Origin: Paenibacillus aceris
GTDB lineage: Bacteria; Bacillota; Bacilli; Paenibacillales; NBRC-103111
Reading direction: 5' to 3'
Assembly: GCF_017874035.1 (NCBI RefSeq)
Contig: NZ_JAGGKV010000009.1
Location: 62,001-126,000, forward strand
Length of the DNA: 64,000 nucleotides
The translations under genes were made by a program, and so were the position numbers. Positions 48,650 to 56,900 of this stretch are shown here, one piece after another. Positions within the stretch are counted from its first letter, which is position 1, and every line of letters starts with the position of its first letter. The notes beneath the pieces are model-generated. The model was given only the letters and a program-made list of their open reading frames with translations. It searched no databases and was not told the DNA's origin.

Positions 48650-49570
48650 ATGCTGCAGCGAAATGGGATGTGGTATGTGTTAAAGAAACATAGAGCGCTA
48701 TATTTGTTAATGCTGCCTGGGATTTTGTACTACATCATTTTCAAATATGTACCTATGTACGGGGTCATCATCGCCTTTCAGGATTATTCGATTGGCAGAG
48801 GAGTTTTGGGCAGTAAATTTGTAGGATTGAAACACTTTATTGAATTTTTTTATGTCAATCCGGATTCTTGGAAGCTGATTCGCAATACGGTCATGTTAAA
48901 TGTGTATGATTTACTGTTCCATTTTCCGGCACCGATCATTCTGGCCATTTTGTTTCACGAACTTAAGAATAAAATGTTTAAACGCATCGCGCAAAGCATC
49001 AGCTACATGCCGCACTTTTTATCAACCGTCGTCATTGCCGGAATTCTTGTCACCTTCCTGTCACCGCAAACCGGTATCATTAATTTCCTGTTGGTAAAAG
49101 TGTTTGGGATGGAGCCGATTCTATTTCTGGGGCTGCCCGAATGGTTCAGAGCAATCTATGTTTCCTCGGAAATATGGCAAAAAATCGGCTGGGGAACGAT
49201 CCTTTATCTGGCTGCCATTGCAGGGATTGATCCGACACTGTATGAAGCTGCCAAAATGGATGGGGCGAACCGTTATCACCAAATGCGCCACATTACATTC
49301 ATCGGTATGGTACCTGTGATGATCATTTTGTTCGTCCTTACGTTAGGCCATTTCATGGAGACGGGCTTTCAGAAAATTCTGCTCCTGTACAACTCCATGA
49401 ACTACGAAACATCGGATGTCATTAACACCTTCGTTTATCGGCGCGGTATCCTGGATGCAGATTTCAGCTTCGCAACGGCTGTCGGACTATTTCAGTCGGT
49501 GATCGGCTTGATTCTTGTCATTGGTGCAAACCGCATAGCCAGAAAACACTCAGAGACAAGCCTGTGGTAA
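48650..49570 (+). CDS. Polysaccharide ABC transporter permease, LplB type
   Basis: An inner-membrane subunit of the importer for large oligosaccharides (LplABC type), 306 residues with six helices. It begins 'LKKHRALYLLMLPGILYYII' followed by 'YVPMYGVIIAFQDYSI', a characteristic LplB/YteP opening. The EAA loop is 'LYEAAKMDGANRYHQMRHIT' near residue 205. AAGGAGGAGGGGG lies upstream, so the ATG at 48650 or the GTG at 48641 could be used. The partner permease follows 12 bases after. Confidence 0.92.
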   Translation: MLQRNGMWYVLKKHRALYLLMLPGILYYIIFKYVPMYGVIIAFQDYSIGRGVLGSKFVGLKHFIEFFYVNPDSWKLIRNTVMLNVYDLLFHFPAPIILAILFHELKNKMFKRIAQSISYMPHFLSTVVIAGILVTFLSPQTGIINFLLVKVFGMEPILFLGLPEWFRAIYVSSEIWQKIGWGTILYLAAIAGIDPTLYEAAKMDGANRYHQMRHITFIGMVPVMIILFVLTLGHFMETGFQKILLLYNSMNYETSDVINTFVYRRGILDADFSFATAVGLFQSVIGLILVIGANRIARKHSETSLW

Positions 49571-49582
49571 GGAGGAATCCTA

Positions 49583-50443
49583 GTGAAAATCAAACAGTCG
49601 GCAGCCTCCAGAGTTTTTGATGTTTTTAACTATGGCGTCATGATCCTTCTTATGATTGTGATGATCTATCCGCTCGTTTATGTATTCAGTGCTTCAATCA
49701 GCGATAATGCGCTGGTGTCTAGCGGTGATGTTCTTTTATTTCCCAAAAAGGTGACGCTCATTGCCTACAAACAGTTGGCGGCCAATTCCGATCTATGGAT
49801 CAGTTACTGGAATACGATCCGTTATACGATTGTGCATGTCATACTGACGTTGATTACGACAGCAGCAATGGCTTACCCATTAGCGAAGAAATGGCTGCCC
49901 GGCCGCAGATGGATTTTGATGATGGCTGCGTTTACGCTGCTTTTCAGCGGAGGGATGATCCCAACGTTTCTCGTCGTACAAAAGCTCGGCATGCTCAATT
50001 CGATTTGGGCTATCGTTTTGCCTTCCATGATCAGTACTTGGTATTTGTTCATCATGCGGACGTTCTTTGAAGCATTGCCGGAAGAGCTGGAGGATGCAGC
50101 GACGATTGACGGCTGTTCCTCTCTGCAAGTGCTATTGCGGGTTGTCATGCCGCTCTCGATGCCCGTTATGGCGACCATCGGTCTATTCACGGCCGTGAAT
50201 CAATGGAATGCATTCTTCGACGCGCTCATTTACTTGAATGACCGTTCGATGTATCCGCTGCAAATTATGCTCCGGAACATTCTGGTGGCCGGCACCACGA
50301 TTCAGGGAGAAGGCGATATGAGCCTGCTCCAAACGATGAAGTACGCCATTATCATGATGGCTACACTCCCAATTCTGTGTGTCTATCCATTCATCCAGAA
50401 ATATTTCGTTCAGGGAACCATGATCGGCGGCATTAAAGGGTAA
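49583..50443 (+). CDS. Polysaccharide ABC transporter permease, LplC/YtcP type
   Basis: The second permease, 286 residues. It opens 'VFDVFNYGVMILLMIVMIYP' followed by 'LVYVFSASISD', typical of LplC/YtcP proteins. The EAA loop is 'ELEDAATIDGCSSLQVLLRV' near residue 170. It ends in 'PFIQKYFVQGTMIGGIKG', a strong family signature. GTG start after AAGGAGGA. As in other LplABC systems, no ATPase is encoded nearby. Confidence 0.93.
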   Translation: MKIKQSAASRVFDVFNYGVMILLMIVMIYPLVYVFSASISDNALVSSGDVLLFPKKVTLIAYKQLAANSDLWISYWNTIRYTIVHVILTLITTAAMAYPLAKKWLPGRRWILMMAAFTLLFSGGMIPTFLVVQKLGMLNSIWAIVLPSMISTWYLFIMRTFFEALPEELEDAATIDGCSSLQVLLRVVMPLSMPVMATIGLFTAVNQWNAFFDALIYLNDRSMYPLQIMLRNILVAGTTIQGEGDMSLLQTMKYAIIMMATLPILCVYPFIQKYFVQGTMIGGIKG

Positions 50444-50505
50444 GAGGCGTATGTGATCCACAGCGCTCAGAAGCGACATTTTAATCCTATTAGGGAGGTC
50501 TTTTC

Positions 50506-52071
50506 ATGAAAAAAAGAACAGTAGCAGCGGCATTGTCAGCCATTATGCTCTCCAGTTTGGTTGCAGGCTGTACCAGCGAAACGAAGGATACACCGGCATC
50601 AGGCGATACGAAAAAAGGGGAAGAGGCTAAGAAGCCGATCACCTTTTCCTGGCTGGCCTATGACCGTCCGGAGGGGAAAGTGCGACAAGACTGGGAAATT
50701 TTCAAGGAAATTGAGGCAAAGACCGGCGTAAAAGTAGAGTTTCAAGTGGTCAGTCAGGAAGGCTTGAAAGAGAAAAAGCAGATCATGATTGCGACCAATG
50801 CGGTAACGGATTTCATTCAGGTCGATACGTTGGAGGGAAGACAGCACGGGCCTGATAAGGTGTTTTTGAATCTGAAGGATTACTTGGATAAAGCTCCGAA
50901 TATGAAGGCGTTTTTCGATAAATATCCGGAAGCCAAAGCCGTAGCAACAGGAGCAGACGGCGGTATTTACACTGTACCCGTCATCGAGGGGGATGCCGAA
51001 GGCAAGGGCTTCAACTTTATCTGGTATACCCGTAAAGACATCATGGATAAATACGGCTTGAAAGCGCCGACGACAGTGGAAGAATTTTATCAGTTCTTGA
51101 AGACTCTCAAAGAAAAACAGCCTGATACTTATCCGTTGATCAATAACGCGATTGTAGGCGATACGGGGCTATTCACTACATTTGGAAGAGCTTTTACAGG
51201 CATTCACGGTTTCTACAACATTGATCCGGCTACTGATAAATATGCTTTTGCCCCATATCACAAAGGTTATAAGGATTCGCTCGTGTTCCTTAACAAGCTG
51301 TTTAACGAGAAACTGCTTGATCCTGAATTCTCGATGATTACCCAAGCACAGTGGGAAGAGCGCCTTCTGAAAGGCAAATCGCTGGTTACGTTTTTCTGGA
51401 AGGCGGATCTAGAGACGCTGATGGATAAAGGGCGCAAAGCAGGAATTGCCGATTACACGCTTGACGCGATTCCGCAGTTTGCTGCCGACGGTATTAAGAA
51501 CTATCAATTCTCCCGTTCTGTTGTCGGTACAACCGGGCGTGCGATTTCGGCCAAGGTGAAAGATAAAGATAGAGCGGTTCAATTCCTTGACTATCTGTTA
51601 AGCGAAGAAGGCTCGAACTACTTATCCCTGGGGATCGAGGGCAAAACGTATACGAAAGAAAACGGCAAGCCTGTTTACAACAAAGATTTCGGCGCGTCGC
51701 CATTTACAACACTGCGGAAAGATTGGGGCGTCTGGTATGACATGGTTACGCTGGACAATGCCAAATCCCGTGCGGTGTGGGAAAGCGGCTTAAGCGATAA
51801 GAGCAAAGCGATTAACAAGAGCTACGAACCATTCATCATCCCGGCACCGAAGCAGATCGTGAAGACTAGTGAAGAGCTGGAGCTTGAAAAGTCGAAACTG
51901 AACAATCTGAACAAGTACTTGGAGCAAAAGCTGACAGAATTCGTTTCTGGTAAAACGCCGATTAACGATAAGACCTGGCAAGAATTTATCGATCAGTGCA
52001 AAAAGCTTGGCGCTGATGAGCTGCTGGATATGTACAATGCCGCTTATACACGCACTTACGGTAAAAAATAA
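50506..52071 (+). CDS. Polysaccharide ABC transporter substrate-binding lipoprotein, LplA type
   Basis: The 521-residue receptor of the importer. A signal peptide ends in lipobox 'LVAGCTS' (Cys22) followed by a polar linker 'ETKDTPASGDTKKGEEAKK'. The mature part begins 'ITFSWLAYDRPEGKVRQDWE'; the region around 'NFIWYTRKDIMDKYGLKAP' and 'TVEEFYQFLKTLKEKQ' is a strong LplA signature. The length is normal for this long subfamily. It is third in the operon, after the two permeases, with 62 bases between. Confidence 0.93.
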   Translation: MKKRTVAAALSAIMLSSLVAGCTSETKDTPASGDTKKGEEAKKPITFSWLAYDRPEGKVRQDWEIFKEIEAKTGVKVEFQVVSQEGLKEKKQIMIATNAVTDFIQVDTLEGRQHGPDKVFLNLKDYLDKAPNMKAFFDKYPEAKAVATGADGGIYTVPVIEGDAEGKGFNFIWYTRKDIMDKYGLKAPTTVEEFYQFLKTLKEKQPDTYPLINNAIVGDTGLFTTFGRAFTGIHGFYNIDPATDKYAFAPYHKGYKDSLVFLNKLFNEKLLDPEFSMITQAQWEERLLKGKSLVTFFWKADLETLMDKGRKAGIADYTLDAIPQFAADGIKNYQFSRSVVGTTGRAISAKVKDKDRAVQFLDYLLSEEGSNYLSLGIEGKTYTKENGKPVYNKDFGASPFTTLRKDWGVWYDMVTLDNAKSRAVWESGLSDKSKAINKSYEPFIIPAPKQIVKTSEELELEKSKLNNLNKYLEQKLTEFVSGKTPINDKTWQEFIDQCKKLGADELLDMYNAAYTRTYGKK

Positions 52072-52133
52072 TAGATTTGGCACTGTAAGGGGGCCCGGAA
52101 ATGATAACGGGCCTCCGAAATGGAGGGATTCGA

Positions 52134-53189
52134 ATGACCGAAAAGATGAAGGTCATTGATGTGGATGTTCATAATGAGCAGAATGATTCGGACCTGCTGC
52201 CGTATTTGGCCGAGCCTTGGCGGTCGCGCGTAGCCGCGACAGGCATCGGGTATTCCGGTTCCGGTTACTATTCGCCGGTTGGCGTCATGAAGAAAGATGC
52301 GATACCGCCAGGCGGTGGAAAAGCCGGTTCAAATCCTGATCTGATGATCAAACAGCTCCTTGAGGATTATAATGTCGAATACTGCGTACTAACCGGAGTG
52401 GTTTATAACATTTCAACGACGCATGATCCGGATTATGCGGCCGTGATCTGTTCAGCTTACAACGACTTTTTGATCGCTGAGTGGCTTGGAAAACATAAAG
52501 CGTTCAAGGGAGCAATGGCAGTCGCCACGCAGGACCCTTATCTCGCCGCAAGAGAGATTGATCGTATCGCAGGCCATCCCGACATCGTTGAGGTGATGAT
52601 TTCAAGTGCGGCACGTGCGCCTCTCGGCCAAAGGCAGTATCATCCGATTTATGAGGCGGCAGAGCGCAATGGCCTGCCGATTGCCATCCACCCGGGAGCG
52701 GAGGGAGGGGGCAGCTCGACTGCGCCTACGGCAGCGGGGTATCCTTCCCGTTATATCGAATGGCATACTTGTTTATCCCAAATGTTCATGGCTCATCTCG
52801 TCTCCATGGTGTGCGAAGGGGTATTCGAGAAATTCCCGCGGCTGAAAGTGGTGCTTACCGAGGGCGGCATTGCTTGGCTGCCGCATCTGATGTGGCGGCT
52901 GGATAAGAACTACAAAGCACTGCGCTCGACAGTTCCTTGGCTCAAAAAAATGCCTAGCCAATACATTCGCGAGCACTGTTATTTGACTACGCAACCGATT
53001 GAGGAGCCGGACAATCCGCAGCATTTAATTGATTTATTCAATATGATCGATGCCGAGAATATGATTTTGTATTCAAGCGATTACCCGCATTGGGACTTCG
53101 ACTCGCCGGATATGATTCTGCGGAGATTAAAGCCGGAAGCGAAACGTAAAATCTTTTACGAAAACGCCAAAAGCCTATATAACCTTTAA
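52134..53189 (+). CDS. Amidohydrolase family 2 (ACMSD-like) metal-dependent hydrolase
   Basis: A TIM-barrel hydrolase or decarboxylase of the Amidohydro_2 group, 351 residues. The N-terminal metal motif is 'VIDVDVHNEQNDSDLL', with one His rather than the H-x-H of typical members; later His and Asp residues lie in 'GLPIAIHPGAEGGGSS' and 'NMILYSSDYPHWDFDSPDMI'. Such proteins include ACMS decarboxylase, gamma-resorcylate decarboxylase and lactonases. AAATGGAGGG precedes the ATG at 52134. The gene lies between the LplBCA transporter and a Rieske protein; the pair may act on an unusual aromatic or uronic substrate. Confidence 0.88.
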   Translation: MTEKMKVIDVDVHNEQNDSDLLPYLAEPWRSRVAATGIGYSGSGYYSPVGVMKKDAIPPGGGKAGSNPDLMIKQLLEDYNVEYCVLTGVVYNISTTHDPDYAAVICSAYNDFLIAEWLGKHKAFKGAMAVATQDPYLAAREIDRIAGHPDIVEVMISSAARAPLGQRQYHPIYEAAERNGLPIAIHPGAEGGGSSTAPTAAGYPSRYIEWHTCLSQMFMAHLVSMVCEGVFEKFPRLKVVLTEGGIAWLPHLMWRLDKNYKALRSTVPWLKKMPSQYIREHCYLTTQPIEEPDNPQHLIDLFNMIDAENMILYSSDYPHWDFDSPDMILRRLKPEAKRKIFYENAKSLYNL

Positions 53190-53204
53190 TTCACGGAGGA
53201 GCTT

Positions 53205-53564
53205 ATGACGGTTCATTATGTGCTGGATGCCGGCGCCGTTTCCGACGGCGGTCACGCTGTCGTCACCATCGAAGGGAAAAGCATCGGCGTTTACCGGATC
53301 AACGACACCTATTATGCCATCAACAATTATTGTCCGCATCAGGGAGCGCCGATGTGCGCCGGACTCGTTTCCGGGACAACGCTTCCCTCAAACGTGTATG
53401 AATACGAATACGGTAAAAGCGGTGAAATCCTTCGTTGTCCGTGGCATGGTTGGGAGTTCGATATTCGATCCGGCAAGTCGTTGTTTAGCGAGAAGATTTG
53501 GTTAAAGACGTATAAGGTTCATGTACAGGACGGCAGAATCGGTGTTGATATGGAGAGAAAGTAA
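53205..53564 (+). CDS. Rieske [2Fe-2S] ferredoxin-like protein
   Basis: A 119-residue soluble Rieske protein. The cluster ligands are C43-x-H45 in 'NYCPHQGAPMC' and C78-x-x-H81 in 'LRCPWHGWEFD', the canonical two-motif arrangement. 'YAINNYCPHQGAPMCAGLVS' continues to an insert ('LPSNVYEYEYGKSGE') between the motifs that is common in this subgroup. It may act as an electron carrier for an oxygenase, but none is encoded in the window; it directly follows the amidohydrolase after 15 bases, behind GGAGG. Confidence 0.92.
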   Translation: MTVHYVLDAGAVSDGGHAVVTIEGKSIGVYRINDTYYAINNYCPHQGAPMCAGLVSGTTLPSNVYEYEYGKSGEILRCPWHGWEFDIRSGKSLFSEKIWLKTYKVHVQDGRIGVDMERK

Positions 53565-53576
53565 ATAGGTGAGGAT

Positions 53577-53623
53577 GAGGGATCGAAGTAGGCTGAAACG
53601 GCCCTTTCGAACCTCTTTTTTTT
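53577..53623 (+). terminator. Rho-independent terminator
   Basis: GAGG-TCGAA / TTCGA-CCTC stem with an internal GGC / GCC pairing and a run of eight T. Confidence 0.83.
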
Positions 53624-53990
53624 GTGCGTCTGAAATGTGACTGATACGGTACGGATCGACTATTTTCGCTGTTAAACGTCAGTTTTTAACTGACAAAAGA
53701 CGACATAACCAGTCATCCTTCGCTATGTACATATTGGAAACTAAAGGATAAACTTAACGTGTATATACTGAAATTAAATTTCATTAATGAGTAAAATTTC
53801 GAAAGATTATTTTTATGTAAAGAAGGTTAACTGAGCTTTTATGGATTGTTCTTGCAGTTCGATACATAAAGTATCGGGAGTTGGAAACTCTTCAGGGACG
53901 GTGATGCAAATGCGGTTGTAGGTTGGACGAAATTGATTTAATACGATGAAAGTCGTGCCAGGGAAATACATAGAAGGGATGTGTCTCTTG
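53624..53990 (+). other. Non-coding leader upstream of the SpoIID-GHL10 protein
   Basis: A 367-base stretch. It holds GTCAGTT-TTT-AACTGAC (53678-53694), an AT-rich centre, and two adjacent small hairpins, GATAC-GTATC (53861-53875) and GAGTT-AACTC (53878-53890), about 100 bases before the start codon. These could be part of a structured 5' leader, but no known riboswitch family was recognised. A weak AGAAGGGA site lies before the start codon. Confidence 0.4.
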
Positions 53991-56900
53991 ATGAAAAGCT
54001 CCACATATTCACTGAGAAAGAAGTGGCATGCATCCGTTGCGCTTATGCTGCTGGTCTGCACGATTGTATCCGGATTTGGAAGCGGTTTACCTTCTGTTCA
54101 GGCACAAGATGCCACGATGAAGAGCACGGCTGCGCCTTCTCCGCTGCATGAGAAGGTGATGGCCAAAAATGCCGCTGCCAAAACGATTGAGCTTGCCTCC
54201 AAAGGAGTTGTCGCATTAAGCGATAACTTGATCGTTGAACAGCAATTCGGCGAAAGAATCGTCACCAAAACATTGAACGATGTGATGGTAGGCGCAGAGA
54301 ACGTAGACGTTTATTTAGACGGGGACGGGAAAGCGGCGAGAATGGTGATTCTCGGAGAAACGCCAATGAATCGCATGCGCGTCGGCATTCGAAAAGATAT
54401 TTCCAATATTGCCGATATGACGCAGATCGATCATCCTCAAATCGATATCAAATCGGCGCAGGGCTTTGTGATCAAGGATAAAGCGGATAACAAGCTCTAT
54501 CCGATTACGGCAGGAACGCTCGTTTCATTTACCGTCTCGAACGGTGAGACCGCCGTTATGCAGAATGGTGCAGCGCTGTTCTCAACGGCAAACCGGCTGT
54601 TTATCGAGCCTGTGAGCGTTGATTCTCTGCTGCAGGTCATGTCCATTAGTCGTGGCCAGGGCAAGCCGCAGTATCGAGGGACTTTTGAACTTTTCTTAAA
54701 TCCTGATAAAAGCAAGCTTAGGCTGATCAATGAAGTCGACATTGAACAGTATTTGTACCAAGTTGTTCCGAGTGAAATGCCGTCTTCTTTTGGATTGGAA
54801 GCATTGAAGGCGCAATCGATCGCTGCGCGCACGTATGCGCTGACCGATTATATGACGAGCCGGTTTGCTGATCTCGGCTTCCACATCGATGACAGCACAC
54901 TCAGCCAAGTGTACAACAACCAAGCGGAAAACGCGCTGACGACGCAAGCTGTACAGGCTACCGCCGGGAAAATCATGAAAAGCGGCGACGCACTGGTGGA
55001 TGCGAGATTTTACTCGGCATCCGGAGGCTACGGAGCGTCGAAGCATGAGGTGTGGCAGGATGTCGATACCAACCAGTTTCCGGGCACGCCGCTTCCGTAT
55101 TTGACGGGTCGCAGCTATACGTATGACCCTGCTAATAACGGCAGTATGTTGAGTATTGATACTTCCAATGAGCAAGCACTGAATGACTTTTACAAAAACT
55201 TGAGCTATACCGGTTACGATTCGGACTCTCCTTATTTCCGATGGAAAGTGAGCCTGACGAAAACCGAACTTCAAAATACAGTGAACAAGAATATTTTAGA
55301 TCGTTATGCGGCAGAGCCAATGTTTGTTTTGACCAAAGAAGCAGACGGCAGCTTTGTCAGCAAACCTATCCCGCAAGAAGGTGTAGGAACGATCAGCACG
55401 ATGTATGTTACAAAGCGCGGAGCCGGAGGCAACGCCATGGAATTAGTAATTGAAGGCAGTACAGGCACTTATAAAATTTTACGTGAATTCAACATTCGAT
55501 TTACAATCCGGCCAAGCAAAATATATACCGGCGGTGGGGATGTATTAGCTTACCGTGCCAAAGGCGGGGCAGGCGTTTATGATAATTCACCGCTGCTCAA
55601 TCCAAGCATATTGTACTCCGCATTTTTCAGTTTTGATTTGGCACGGGATACCGGCGGAGTGCTTACGAGCGTAACCTTCTTTGGCGGCGGCAACGGGCAT
55701 GGGGTAGGGATGAGCCAAAACGGCGCGCAAATGCTCGGGCAGAAGGGCTGGACGTATGACAAAATTTTAGACGCTTATTACAAAGGCATGCGCCTGGTAG
55801 ATATGAATGCGCCGGTTCTCAGACGGCTTGAGGTAGCGCCTAAATTGGCGAATGTGAATCCAGGTGCAGTCCAATCCTTCACGGTTAAAGGATTTGATGG
55901 CAGCGGCAATGAAATGCCGGTCCCGTCAGAGCAGCTGGTTTGGAGCCAAACAGGCTCGATCGGTACGGTTTCATCTGCTGGGGAATTAACGGCTGTAAAT
56001 GGATCGGCGGTCGGAAAAGTTGTCGCAGCGGTTGGGGATGCCAGCGGGGATGCAGGGGTCATCGTTGGGAAGCCAACAGCTGTGGTGGAGGATTTTGAAA
56101 ATATAACGGATATCGTGGCCACGAGTGTGCGTACGGTTCCGAATTCGGTTCAATTGATGAAGGTGAACAGGCCTGATCCGGTCCATGCAGGTACGTACGC
56201 CGGCAAATTCACCTATGATTTTACGGGAACAACAGGCACATCCGCTGCCTATCTGAACTTTAAAGATGAACTAGGCGGCACAGGTCGCGTGCTGGAAGGC
56301 TATCCGAAGAAGCTGGGCGCATGGGTTTACGGCGACGGTCAAAAGCATTGGCTGCGCGCGATGCTGCAGGATTCTGCCGGTACGAAACCAACCGTGGATT
56401 TCACTTCATCCGGGGGACTCAATTGGTCGGGATGGAAATACGTAACGATTGATCTACCGAGCAATCTGAAGCCTCCGATCCGCTTGAATCAGATTTATCT
56501 CGTAGAAACAAGCGATACGAACAAAAACGGCGGAACACTGTACGTTGATCAGGTAACCGCTTTGTATGCCAACACAGACGTATTCGAGTTGGAACTGTCC
56601 GGTTTATCGCCGATGGTGATCGGCGAAAGCAAGCAATCCGTCGTCTATGCGACGTATGGCGGCAGTATAGCGGCTGTGCAGGTTCAAAGCGGCACGGTCT
56701 TTTACAGCAGTGATCCTGCAATTGCGACCGTTGATGCAAAAGGGATCGTGAACGCGAAGCAAGCTGGAACGACTACGATCACCGCGATCTTTGGAAGCGC
56801 ACCGCCAGCTGTCTATGAGCTGAAGGTAACCGCTGAAGCGCCTGTGGTTGAGCGTCTCGAGCTCGCTGGATTGACGACGATGGAGAAGGGACAGACGAAG

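Noticed and set aside
53813..54061. 82-codon minus-strand frame before and over the start of the SpoIID-GHL10 gene.
   Set aside because: Antisense to its signal peptide; no ribosome site; composition not protein-like.
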